Source: CAZMXI01 sp964570205 (GTDB lineage: Bacteria > Planctomycetota > Phycisphaerae > Tepidisphaerales > Tepidisphaeraceae). From it: a DNA stretch of 40,152 bases. The notes beneath the pieces are model-generated. The model ran no database searches, was not told the origin of the DNA, and saw nothing but the letters and a program-made list of their open reading frames with translations. Positions 30,944 through 40,083 of the stretch are shown here, one piece after another. The position numbers and the translations under genes are program-made. The first letter of the stretch is position 1. Every line of letters starts with the position of its first letter. The stretch is from assembly GCA_964570205.1 (NCBI GenBank), contig CAZMXI010000014.1:1-40152 (forward strand). Reading direction: 5' to 3'.

Positions 30944-32119
30944 ATGGACAGGGCCGTTGGATGGCTGGCAGCAGCACTCTTCTTCTTGACACAGACGGCA
31001 TCGCCTTGTTCGTGGGCAGCCGAACAGCCCACCGCCGCCGACAAGCAGCTTGCCTCCGCCGCCGGAAAGTACGGCCGGGGGCTCTACAAAATGGCCGCCG
31101 AGGAATACGAGCAGTTTCTCCAGCAGAATCCCAGGCACGACCAGTCGGTATCCGCTCGCTATGCGCTCGCTCTTTGTCGCTATCGGTTAACGGAATATGA
31201 CGTTGCGACGAAGCTCATCGCCGAGGTGCTTAATGACGCCAAGTTCCCGCAGCGCGACGAGGCTCTCGCGGTTCTTGGCCACTGCTACCTGATGCTGAAA
31301 GACAACGCCAGGGCCCTTGTGGCCCTGGAACGGCTGCTCAAAGAACACCCCGACAGCAAGCACGCCGAGTCGGCTGCCCTGAACCGGGTCCAGTTGCTGT
31401 TTGTCTCTGGAAAACAAGCAGATGCGCGCCAGGCCGGCGAAGGGTTCCTTCGCGACTTCCCCCAGAGCGCCCAGCGAGCGACAGCGTTGTACTTTGTGGC
31501 GCTGTCGCGAAGTGCTGTTGGCGACCATGCCGCTGTTATTGAAGCCGTGGATGAACTCCTGAAACGACACCCCAATTCCCCATACCAGTTCGACGCGACC
31601 CTCCTCAAGGGCCAGACCGCCGAGGCCCAGGGGAGGCTGTCCGATGCGGCCGGCATCTATCGTCAATTGATCCGCCTCGCCCCGGCCGCGAGGCAGGATG
31701 TCCCCCGCCTGAGCCTCGGCTTGGCGCTCTATAAAATGGGTAAATTCGATGAAGCGGGCAGCGAGTTCTCCACTCTCCTGTCGTCGCCGGATGCTGAGAA
31801 GAGTCCCCACGCGCCGACCGCCCGTCTTCAGCTTGGCCTCTGTCAGGTGGCGCTCTCGCGGTACGACGACGCCAGACGCACTCTCGCGATGGTTGGGCCG
31901 GGCGACCTGGGCAGGGCGGCAACCGCCAAATACGCCCTCGCTCAGTGCGATATGGCCCAGGGCAAGTACGAAGCCGCCCGGTCCTCGCTGCTGGAACTGT
32001 CGCGGCAGGTGCCGCCGCCCGCCAACGCGCCGCAAATCGCCTTCCAGCTTGCCTTGTGCCTCGTCGGTCTGGAGAAGTACCCCCAGGCCGCGAAGGAGTT
32101 CGAGCAATTCCGCACGAAA
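30944..32119 (+). CDS. secreted TPR-repeat protein, N-terminal part (broken by assembly gap)
   Basis: The first 392 codons of a very large periplasmic tetratricopeptide-repeat protein; the gene continues after the N-run at 32120-32129. Residues 1-26 are a Sec signal (AVGWLAAALFFLTQTASP). TPR/Sel-like helical hairpins follow without break: KMAAEEYEQFLQQNPRHDQS, YLMLKDNARALVALERLLKE, SPYQFDATLLKGQTAEAQGR, QLALCLVGLEKYPQAAKEFE. The ATG has AGGAGGT six bases upstream, the best ribosome site in the window. First gene of a four-gene operon with ExbB/TolQ, ExbD/TolR and a propeller-linker-toroid protein. In position and fold it resembles CpoB/YbgF of Tol-Pal operons, but is much longer. Confidence 0.9.
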
Positions 32120-32129
32120 NNNNNNNNNN
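32120..32129. other. assembly gap (10 Ns)
   Basis: Ten unknown bases inside the TPR gene. The frame before the gap and the frame after it agree only if the true gap is 2 modulo 3 in length; ten is 1 modulo 3. The N-run is therefore a placeholder, not a measured length, and the gene is probably intact in the organism. Confidence 0.98.
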
Positions 32130-34068
32130 GGATGAGCAGGCCCTGGAATCGATCTATCGCCAGGCATTCTGCCTGCACAAGATGGGGCAGTATGAGCAGA
32201 GCCACGCGCTCTGCGGCCAAGTTGCCGGCAACAAGCCCATGACACTGGCACAGGCGGCTGCCGAACTCGATGCCGAAAACCTCTTCCTGCTCAAGAAATA
32301 CGACGAGGCTGAGAAGGCGTTTAACCGCCTTGCCGAAGCTGCCGACCGCGATGCGCGCCTGCGATTCCAGGTGCGTCAAGGCCAGTCGGCGTACTTGGCC
32401 GGCCAGCATGATCGGGCCGTTCAATTGCTCCAGCCCCTGATGGCCGACAAACGCATCGCCGCCGACCCGGCGCTCGCCGATGCCCTGCTGATCCTGGGCG
32501 ATGCGCTGCTGCAGCGCAACGACTTTCGCACCGCCCAGGTCGTGCTCACCGCATACCTGAATGGGTCGAAGGTCAAGAACCCTGAGGCGCAGTACAAGCT
32601 GGCGCTTGCCCAGATGCGAGGCGGCGATGAAAAGTCGGCCGAGCGCACGCTCGAACAGATGCTGCGCGAATCCCGTGATTCGCAGTGGACCGCCCATGGC
32701 ATGCTGGATCTGGCCCAGTTGCGGTTCAACCAGGGCCAGGATGACAAGGCGGCCGGGCTGCTCGCCAAGTTGCTGGCCGGCAATCCCCCGGAAGACCTGG
32801 CCGGGTCCGCCCTCTACCTACTCGCATGGACCGACATGCGCGCTCAGCGTCACATCGAGGCGTCCAGGCGATTCGCTTCGCTGGTTGAGAAGCACCCCAG
32901 GCACAAACTGGCCGCCGACGCGCTCTATCACCAAGGGCTTGCGCTGAAGGAGGCGGGCCAGGATGCCCAGGCCGTCGCCAGCCTCAGCCAATACCTCAAA
33001 TCCCATCCATCCGGCGAGCACGCCGCCGCAGCGCGTCAACTCATCGCCTCCATCCAGGTCCGCTCCGACAAGCCTCAGGAAGCGATCCGCACCCTCGCCG
33101 CCGCCGCGGCCGATCCCAAGACCGCCAATGCCCAGGTGTTGTATGACCTGGCGTGGGCGTACCGCAAGACCGATCAGATCAGTCAGGCGATGGAAGCTTA
33201 CCGCCGCCTGCGAAAGGACTACGCGCAAGCGGAACTGGCTACGCCCGCCGGCGTGGAACTGGCCGATCTGCTGTACAAGGATGAAAAGTTCGCCGAAGCG
33301 GCCGCGCTGCTGGAGGCGGCGATCAAGGGCAGGGCCGATGACAAGGTGTTGTCCGCCGGCCTGTATCGGTTGGGCCTGTGTTATGACAAGCTCGGCCAGA
33401 CCGCAAAGGCCGCTGCGGCGTTCGCCGCATTCACCGACAGATACCCCAAGGATGACCTGGCTGCCTCGGCCATGTATCAGGCGGGTATCGCCTTCGGTAC
33501 GCAACGCCAATTCGGCGAGGCGCAGCGGCATCTTGCCGCGATGATCAAGCATTTCCCGAACCACGACCTCGCTCCGACGGCGCAGCTCAAGCTCGGCGAG
33601 TTCCAACACGAGGCCGAGGATTACGACGGGGCGGCGAGAACTTACCAGGCGTTCCTGGATGCCCGGCCCAAGGACAAATACGCCTATCTGGCCCAGTTTG
33701 GCGTGGGCTGGGCCATGGAGAACCGCAGCCGGTACGACGAAGCGCGCAAGTGGTACACCAAGGTAGTCGCTTCGCACAACGGCCCGACGGCCGCCCGGGC
33801 GCAGTTCCAGATTGGCGAGACATACTTCAAGCAGCGACAATATCGCGAGTCGATCAAGGAACTGCTCGCGGTCGAGGATGTCTACGCCTCTCCTGAGTGG
33901 TCGCCCAAGGCGCTCTACGAGGCGGGGCAGGCGTTCGAGCAGTTGCAGGACCCCGAACAGGCTCGAAAACAGTACCAGTTTGTTCGGGACAGATACGGGA
34001 ATTCGGATGTTGCGGAGCTGGCTCGGCAGAAGCTCAGGGCAATGGGCGCTGCGCCGGCCGGTCGATAA
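32130..34068 (+). CDS. secreted TPR-repeat protein, C-terminal part (continuation after gap)
   Basis: The remaining 645 residues of the TPR protein begun at 30944, first full codon at 32131 (DEQALESIYRQAFCLHKMGQ). Tandem TPR-like helix pairs continue to the end, for example AGLLAKLLAGNPPEDLAGSA, ADALYHQGLALKEAGQDAQA, SQYLKSHPSGEHAAAARQLI and YGNSDVAELARQKLRAMGAA. There is no membrane helix or catalytic motif. In total the protein has over 1,030 residues and roughly two dozen helical repeats, long enough to act as a periplasmic scaffold. The stop is 12 bases before the ExbB/TolQ start, so translation is probably coupled. Confidence 0.92.
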
Positions 34069-34080
34069 ACGAGGGCTGTC

Positions 34081-34899
34081 ATGAGCAGATGTGCTATGGA
34101 TGTTCGCATGCCGCGTCGCATGCCTGGTTGGCTGATCGCAGCGATTGTGGTGGCTTTGGGCGGAGCGTGGATGCTGTCGAGCGCGGCGGCGGCCGAGCCG
34201 GCGACGCAGCCCGTCCAGCAGCAGAAGGCCGAGACGCCGAAGCTGACCATGCTGGAACTGGCCATGAAGGGCGGGCCGTTCATGGTCCCCCTGGCCATAT
34301 GCAGCCTCGCCGGCGTGGCGGTCATCATCGAACGTCTCATCGCCCTGCGCAAGCCGCGAGTCGTGCCGCCGGGCTTCGTCGGCGGGCTCAAGATTGCCTT
34401 TCCCGAGGGCTCGGCTGACCGCGAAGCGGGCCTGGCCTACTGCCGCACCCAGGACAGCCCCGCAGCGCGCGTGATTGCGGCCGGCATCAACAAGCTCCAC
34501 CGCGGCGAAGAGGCTGTCGAGCAGGCCATCGAGGATGCCGGCGCCAACGAGGTCTCCAAGCTCAGCCGCAACCTGCGTTTCCTCTACGGCATCGCCGCCG
34601 TCTCGCCCATGATTGGCCTGCTTGGCACCGTCTCGGGCATGATCACCGCCTTCCAGGTGACCAGCGTGGTGGTCGGCCCCGAAAAGTCGCTGCAGCTAGC
34701 CAAGGGCATTTACGAAGCCCTCGTGACCACCTATGCCGGCCTGTGCATCGCCGTGCCGACGCTCATCGCCTACTACTACTTCCAGGGCAAGATCGACCGG
34801 CTCATTTCCGAGATGAACGATGTTTCGATGGAAGTGGTGCATCACTATGTGACCGCCCCCGCCGCCACCGAGCCGGCGCTGGCAAGCCAGGAGGTCTAG
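34081..34899 (+). CDS. MotA/TolQ/ExbB family proton channel protein
   Basis: A 272-residue inner-membrane channel subunit that, with its ExbD/TolR partner, couples proton flow to mechanical work. An N-terminal extension (residues 17-38, LIAAIVVALGGAWMLSSAAA) looks like a signal peptide or extra helix and is seen in planctomycete homologues. The three core helices are at about 64-89 (FMVPLAICSLAGVAVIIERL), 163-190 (AVSPMIGLLGTVSGMITAF) and 212-235 (VTTYAGLCIAVPTLIAYYYF), with the conserved Pro, Gly and Thr of the TolQ/ExbB pore. The start has GAGGG just upstream. The stop is 2 bases before the GTG of the ExbD gene. Confidence 0.95.
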   Translation: MSRCAMDVRMPRRMPGWLIAAIVVALGGAWMLSSAAAAEPATQPVQQQKAETPKLTMLELAMKGGPFMVPLAICSLAGVAVIIERLIALRKPRVVPPGFVGGLKIAFPEGSADREAGLAYCRTQDSPAARVIAAGINKLHRGEEAVEQAIEDAGANEVSKLSRNLRFLYGIAAVSPMIGLLGTVSGMITAFQVTSVVVGPEKSLQLAKGIYEALVTTYAGLCIAVPTLIAYYYFQGKIDRLISEMNDVSMEVVHHYVTAPAATEPALASQEV

Positions 34900-34901
34900 C
34901 C

Positions 34902-35336
34902 GTGCGCATTCGCCAAAACGCCAGGGCGGCGGAGGACGCGATCAACATGACGCCGTTGATTGACATGGTCTTTCTGCTGCTCATCTTCTTTCTCGTCGCC
35001 ACCACATTCGCTTCCGAAGAGCGTGACATCACGATCCAGTTGCCCGGCACTTCCGCGCCGCAGGCGCTCAGCTCGCCGCCGCGGCAGTTGATCATCAATA
35101 TCCACGAGGATGGCAGGATCGTGGTGTCAAACCAGCCCTGCAGCGGGAAGGAGCTGGCCGCGATGCTACGCGACATTCTGAAAAGCAATCCCGACAAGGA
35201 AGTGCTGATCCGGGCGGACAAGCGCAGCCTCTTTCAGCACTATGCCGGCGTCGTGAGCATCTGCCGCAGCGTTGGCGTGCATGAATCGAAGCTGGGATAC
35301 CTCGAAGAAACCCAGACGCCGTTTGCCATTGAGTGA
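34902..35336 (+). CDS. ExbD/TolR family biopolymer transport protein
   Basis: A 144-residue single-span partner of the ExbB/TolQ channel. The membrane helix carries the essential acidic residue: Asp21 in INMTPLIDMVFLLLIFFLVA, equivalent to E. coli ExbD Asp25 and TolR Asp23. The periplasmic part (residues 43-144) has the ExbD fold with IINIHEDGRIVV and KEVLIRADKRSLFQHYAGVV. A GTG start at 34902 is chosen because AGGAGG from the end of the preceding gene lies upstream. It is translationally coupled to the channel gene and precedes the TonB/TolA-like fusion gene by 52 bases. Confidence 0.95.
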   Translation: MRIRQNARAAEDAINMTPLIDMVFLLLIFFLVATTFASEERDITIQLPGTSAPQALSSPPRQLIINIHEDGRIVVSNQPCSGKELAAMLRDILKSNPDKEVLIRADKRSLFQHYAGVVSICRSVGVHESKLGYLEETQTPFAIE

Positions 35337-35388
35337 ATTGCCCGTGGGTTGGCCCGGCTGATTGGCCTCGAACGGAAGGAGGCGCGCG

Positions 35389-38300
35389 ATGGCTGGGAAC
35401 TGGTGGAAGCGGAAGATCGGTTGGCGATGGACGATCGCCGGCTCGACAGCGATGATCATCGCTGTCGCGGGCATCGCCTGGTGGATGCTCGGCAGCCGGT
35501 TCTACACCGACGGCCAGACCATTCGCGTCGCGGGGGGCGATGCGCGCCTGCGCGAATTCCTCTGGACGGAACCCGCGCCCCTGGAGCACCGCACCGAAGG
35601 CCGACAGGAGTATGAGCCGGCCATCTCGCCCGATGGACAGGAACTGCTGTTCGTACGGGGCAAGCCAGGCGAGAACGCCGACATCTACGTCTGCCGGAGA
35701 CGGAACGTCGGCTGGTCCGCGCCGGTGCCCCTTGTGGGCGTCAACAGCAAATACGATGAGCTCGGGCCGTGCGTCAGCCCCGATGGCCGTTGGCTGCTGT
35801 TCTATTCCGATCGCCCCGGAGGACTGGGCCAATACGATCTCTGGGCAGCCCAGCGCAAGGACAACGGCTGGGGTGCGCCCATCAACCTCGGGGCATCGAT
35901 CAACGGGCCTTTCAACGACTACGGCCCGTCGCTCAGCCCCGATGGCGCTCGACTGTTCTACGCCAGCAATCGCAAGGCCGCCGCCAAGGCCGGCGGTGAG
36001 GCCTGGCGGGCGACGATCCGCCAGGCTGAAATCGGCAACTACGACCTGTATTCGGCCGAACTGGTGGATTCTGAAACCGGCATTCCTGCCTTCAAGCCCG
36101 CCGGTGAACTCGATTCCATCAACACGCCATACCACGAAGGATCGTGCGCAGTGTCGCCGGCGGGCGATTTTCTCTATTTCGCCTCGAATCGACCGGGCGG
36201 CGTCGGCGGGTTCGACCTCTACCGTGTGCGGCTGTATCGGGGCAAGGTCTTCGGCCTGGCCGAAGTCGAGCGACTGGGCGGCGAGATCAACACGCCCCGA
36301 AATGAAACCGACCCGCACCTGGCCGACGGGGGCTTCCGGCTCTACTTCAGCTCGGATCGGGACAGCGACAGCGTCTATCGGCTGTACAGCGCTGAATCGC
36401 GCGAGGTCTATGCTTTTCGCGAGCCTCGCGAGTTGCCGGCGATCGGGTGGGCGTGGTGGCTGTTGCTGATCGGTTTGGCGCTGCTGGTTCCGCTGCTGTT
36501 GCTGATGCGCCGAATCGACCCCAAGAGACTATCGCTGCTGCAGCGATGCCTGCTGGCGTCGTTGCTGCTGCATATCCTGCTGACGCTGGTTTTGTCGGTG
36601 ACCCAGGTCACGCGGGACATTATCGCGTTCGTCGCGCAGCGTACGGGCGACCAGATGACCGTCAACCTGTCGTCCGGCAAAGAGGCAGAGATTGCCCTCC
36701 AGGTGCGGTCGCAGGTCACCACGCTGGCAACGCCAGCGCCGCCGCCAGCGGCGATGGAGCAGTTACAGGCGTCTCGCCTGGCGGTAGCGCCTCCCCGGCC
36801 GGCCGACGTGCAGACGCCGCAACTCGAGTTGCGGCCCAGTGTGATGGAGGTGAGGCCCCCGCAATTGCCGCTGCAGGCGCCGGCCGCGATCGCGCGATCG
36901 CCGGTCGAGACGCCACCGCTTTCCCCGGTGGCGCCTGCGGTGAAGATCGAGGCGCCTCGGCCGGTGACGAGCGCCGAACCCCAACTTCGGCCGACAACGG
37001 CGAACCCGCGGGAGCTGAGCCCGCAGGCGGTCGCCGCCGTCGAGGGCAAGGCTGCGCCGGTGAGCGCCGAAGCCGGTCCGGTTCAGGTCGTTGTCACATC
37101 GCTGGCCCAGCCGGCCGAGATTACCCCGGCCGAGCTCCCCGCGCCGCAGCCGATTGCGCGGCAGGCCAGCGTGGAGGTGGTCAGCCGGCCGGTGGAGGTG
37201 GCCGAGCCGAGCAGGCCTCGCCCGTTGATAACGAGCGGTCCCGATGCGCCCCGGGTTGCCGAGGCGCACGTGCCGAGCGAGCAGCAGGCGACGGCGATGC
37301 CATCTACGCAGCCTTCGCGGATACACGTAGCCATCCCCGGATCGGAGCCCGGACGGCAATCGATGGCGCAGGCAGCGCCAGTTATGCCAAGGGCAGCACC
37401 GGCGGCGCAGCCGGTTGTGCCCGAGGCGACGGTGGTGGCGGCGGCGATCGAAGTCGCCTCGCCGGTTCCGGCAGCGCCGAAGGTGGCGGCCGTTGAGCTG
37501 GAATCGCCTCGTGTCGAGGCCGGCGAACCGAGGCCGCTGGAGGCCCTTCCAATGGCGTCGTCCGGGCCGGTTTCGCCCATGGGCCGGATCGACGCGCGAG
37601 TCGTGCCGCTGCCGCCGACAGACCTGGGTCGGACGATCCTGTCGCCGACGGTGGGGGCGATGCCGATCCAGCCGGCTGCACTGAGTGCGATCAGCCCGGA
37701 CATCGGGCCGGGCATCAACCCAGCCCCTCATTGGACCGGGCCGATGGGGGTGGCGCTGCCGGAGAACCTGTCGCAGCGATCGCTGGAGATGCGGCAACGG
37801 TTGCTGGAGGAGCTTGGCGGATCGACGGAGTCGGAAGATGCCGTATCGCGGGCGCTGACGTATCTGTCGCGGCAACAGGAACCGGACGGGCGCTGGACGA
37901 AGATCGAAAACTCGGTTCGATCGGGCAAACGCGCGCGCGACCGGCATGATTCCGCGTTGACCTCGCTGACAACGCTGGCGTTTCTGGCAAGCGATCACAC
38001 TCCGAACAAGGAGGGGCCCTATCAGCAGACGGTGGTCAAGGCCCTGGACCATCTCCTGTCGCTGCACAAGGGCGATGGCGACCTGCGCGGCGGGGGCGAC
38101 ATGTATGACCAGGCGATCACGACCATCGCGCTGGCCGAGGCGGCCATCATGACTGGCGACCGGCGTTACCGGGAGGCAGCAATTGCCGGGGCACGGTTCA
38201 TCACCAGGGCGATTGATCGGCAGACCGGCGGCTGGCGGTACACTCCGGGCCAGGCGGGCGACACCAGCGTGGTTGGATGGCAACTGATGGCGCTGCGGAG

Positions 38301-38814
38301 CGCGCAGCACCTGGGGGCGCCGATCTCCGCCGAGGTGCGGGAGCATGCGTTGCGGTTTCTCAAGAACGTCAGTTCGGGTGAGCATGGGATGCTGGCGCGG
38401 TATCAGCCGGGGCAGCCGGTGCTGCATTCGATGACGGCCGAGGCGGCGTTCTGCCGGACGATTCTCGGGCAGAGGCTGACCGATGGGCAGGTTGCGGAGG
38501 CAAGCAACTACATCTTGAGCAATCTGCCGGGCAAGGGAGACCAGAACTACTATTACTGGTACTACGCATCGCTGACGCTGGTGCAGTTCCGAGGCGAGGC
38601 GTGGTCGCAGTGGAACGAGCACATGCGTAAGGAGCTGATGCGGCTTCAGCGGCGCGGTGGCGAGGATGATGGGAGCTGGGACTACGACAAGAGCCGGCAC
38701 GGCAACCGCAACGGGCGGGTCTACAGCACGGCCATCGCGGCGCTGACGCTTGAGGTGTACTACCGATATCTCCCGGCTTACGCCAGGCCGACGGTGGGAG
38801 AGCCGGGGAGATGA
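35389..38814 (+). CDS. PD40 propeller / TonB-TolA-like anchor / Pro-rich linker / alpha-toroid fusion protein
   Basis: A 1,141-residue envelope protein with a modular plan. Residues 13-35 are a first membrane helix. Residues about 45-345 are a PD40 (TolB-like) propeller with at least five blades: ISPDGQELLFVRG (79), VSPDGRWLLFYSDR (129), LSPDGARLFYASNR (182), VSPAGDFLYFASNR (255), LADGGFRLYFSSDR (311). Helices follow at 352-374 and 383-407. The last contains Ser391-x3-His395 and Leu402 (SLLLHILLTLVLS), the signature by which TonB and TolA engage ExbB/ExbD or TolQ/TolR. A Pro/Ala/Val linker of about 350 residues leads to a C-terminal alpha/alpha-toroid-like domain (about 815-1135) of prenyltransferase/squalene-oxidase-repeat type (LSRQQEPDGRW, RQTGGWRYTPGQ, GDTSVVGWQLMAL). 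No DxDD catalytic motif is seen, so cyclase activity is unlikely. ATG 35389 has AAGGAGG 7 bases upstream. Confidence 0.9.
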   Translation: MAGNWWKRKIGWRWTIAGSTAMIIAVAGIAWWMLGSRFYTDGQTIRVAGGDARLREFLWTEPAPLEHRTEGRQEYEPAISPDGQELLFVRGKPGENADIYVCRRRNVGWSAPVPLVGVNSKYDELGPCVSPDGRWLLFYSDRPGGLGQYDLWAAQRKDNGWGAPINLGASINGPFNDYGPSLSPDGARLFYASNRKAAAKAGGEAWRATIRQAEIGNYDLYSAELVDSETGIPAFKPAGELDSINTPYHEGSCAVSPAGDFLYFASNRPGGVGGFDLYRVRLYRGKVFGLAEVERLGGEINTPRNETDPHLADGGFRLYFSSDRDSDSVYRLYSAESREVYAFREPRELPAIGWAWWLLLIGLALLVPLLLLMRRIDPKRLSLLQRCLLASLLLHILLTLVLSVTQVTRDIIAFVAQRTGDQMTVNLSSGKEAEIALQVRSQVTTLATPAPPPAAMEQLQASRLAVAPPRPADVQTPQLELRPSVMEVRPPQLPLQAPAAIARSPVETPPLSPVAPAVKIEAPRPVTSAEPQLRPTTANPRELSPQAVAAVEGKAAPVSAEAGPVQVVVTSLAQPAEITPAELPAPQPIARQASVEVVSRPVEVAEPSRPRPLITSGPDAPRVAEAHVPSEQQATAMPSTQPSRIHVAIPGSEPGRQSMAQAAPVMPRAAPAAQPVVPEATVVAAAIEVASPVPAAPKVAAVELESPRVEAGEPRPLEALPMASSGPVSPMGRIDARVVPLPPTDLGRTILSPTVGAMPIQPAALSAISPDIGPGINPAPHWTGPMGVALPENLSQRSLEMRQRLLEELGGSTESEDAVSRALTYLSRQQEPDGRWTKIENSVRSGKRARDRHDSALTSLTTLAFLASDHTPNKEGPYQQTVVKALDHLLSLHKGDGDLRGGGDMYDQAITTIALAEAAIMTGDRRYREAAIAGARFITRAIDRQTGGWRYTPGQAGDTSVVGWQLMALRSAQHLGAPISAEVREHALRFLKNVSSGEHGMLARYQPGQPVLHSMTAEAAFCRTILGQRLTDGQVAEASNYILSNLPGKGDQNYYYWYYASLTLVQFRGEAWSQWNEHMRKELMRLQRRGGEDDGSWDYDKSRHGNRNGRVYSTAIAALTLEVYYRYLPAYARPTVGEPGR

Positions 38815-38898
38815 GGATGGACGATCGGCGGGTTCGTTTTGCGCATTTCGAGGGGGAGATGGGTCGTTGATCCCGACCGTTCGGTGCGTCCATCGGGG

Positions 38899-40083
38899 TC
38901 ACTGAAGGCGAGGCGTGTAGGTTTGGCCATCAAGTCGCTTGATCTGGCCTTTGAGGCTGAGGAGGGTGAGGTCGCGGAGGATGACGGAGGCGTCGAGGGT
39001 GGTGCGGTCGATGAGTTGGTCGACGGTGGCTTCCTGATGCTGGAAAGCGTCGATGATCTGGCGCTGGGTGGAGGTGAGGGAGGTGCCGGTGTCTGGCGCG
39101 GTCCGGTCCGGGCGGGGAGACCTCGTTTGTACGGTGCTGTTGGATGTGCCGGGAGACGCGGGGTGCGGTTCACCGAAGAGGGCGGGGAGGCGAGTGGACT
39201 CGGAGAGAGGGGTGAGGCCTTCGAGGATGTCTTCGAGACCGGTCACGAGGGTGGCGCCGTCGCGGATGAGGTGGTGGGGGCCGGAGGAAAGGGAGTTGTC
39301 CACGCGGCCGGGGAGAGCGAAGACGGTGCGGTTGTGGTCTTCATTGGCGAGACGGGCGGTGATGAGTGCTCCGGAGCGGTCGTCGGCCTCGATGACGAGA
39401 ACGCCGCGGGAGAGGCCGGAGACGATGCGGTTTCGGCGGGGGAAGTTCTCGGCGTTCGGGGGCGTGCCGAAAGGCAGTTCGCTGATGACCGCGCCGCGCT
39501 GGGCGATCTGCTTGAAGAGGGATTCGTTCTCGGGCGGGTAAACGACATCCAGGCCTGAGCCGAGGACGGCAATGGTCCGGCCGTGGGGGTGCTGGAGTGC
39601 GCCGCGGTGGGCGGAGGAGTCGATGCCGCGCGCGCCGCCGGAAACGACAGTGATGCCAGCGCCGGCGAGGAGGGAGCCGAATCGCTCGGCCTGTTCGCGG
39701 CCGTAGTGGCTGCAGCGGCGGCTGCCGACGATGGCCAGCGCCTGGAGATCTCGCGGCTCGATCGTGCCGAGAACAAAGAGTATGGCCGGGGGATCGGGGA
39801 TGTCGCGCAGCAGGGGCGGATAGGCCGGAGAGTCCGGGCAAAGGACATGTGCGCCGAGTTCGCGCGCACGCTGGATGTGGCTCTCGGCCTCGGCCGCGGA
39901 GGAGGCGAGGGATGTGTGGATGGATCGCGATTTGGCCGGTCCGATGCCTTCGATCTGCTCAAGATCTCGGGGGGAGAGGTTCACCGCGGCATCGGGGGAT
40001 CCGGCGTGTTCGATGAGTCGGCGAATGAGGATGGGGCCAAGGCCGGTGGTGAGGGAGAGACGGAGCCAGGAAAGGGTGGTCAT
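38899..40083 (-). CDS. dprA: DNA-processing protein DprA/Smf
   Basis: A 394-residue protein that protects incoming single-stranded DNA and loads RecA during natural transformation. An N-terminal helix-hairpin-helix-like part (IEGIGPAKSRSIHT, about 44-57) precedes the Rossmann-like core with IVGSRRCSHYGREQAERFG, VVSGGARGIDSSAHRGAL, TIAVLGSGLDVVYPPEN and ISELPFGTPPNAENFPRRNR. The C-terminal winged-helix region (about 335-394, TSTQRQIIDAFQHQEATVDQ) follows a Pro/Thr-rich linker. The ATG at 40083 has AAGGAACG upstream. It is a single gene, convergent with the propeller-toroid gene across 84 bases. Presence of dprA does not by itself show competence, as the gene is widespread. Confidence 0.96.
   Translation of the reverse strand: MTTLSWLRLSLTTGLGPILIRRLIEHAGSPDAAVNLSPRDLEQIEGIGPAKSRSIHTSLASSAAEAESHIQRARELGAHVLCPDSPAYPPLLRDIPDPPAILFVLGTIEPRDLQALAIVGSRRCSHYGREQAERFGSLLAGAGITVVSGGARGIDSSAHRGALQHPHGRTIAVLGSGLDVVYPPENESLFKQIAQRGAVISELPFGTPPNAENFPRRNRIVSGLSRGVLVIEADDRSGALITARLANEDHNRTVFALPGRVDNSLSSGPHHLIRDGATLVTGLEDILEGLTPLSESTRLPALFGEPHPASPGTSNSTVQTRSPRPDRTAPDTGTSLTSTQRQIIDAFQHQEATVDQLIDRTTLDASVILRDLTLLSLKGQIKRLDGQTYTPRLQ

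Noticed and set aside
38817..38893. Inverted repeat ATGGACG / CGTCCAT between the fusion gene and dprA, around a GGTCG/CGACC hairpin.
   Set aside because: It could be a bidirectional terminator, but arms are short, the loop is long and no T-run is present on either side.
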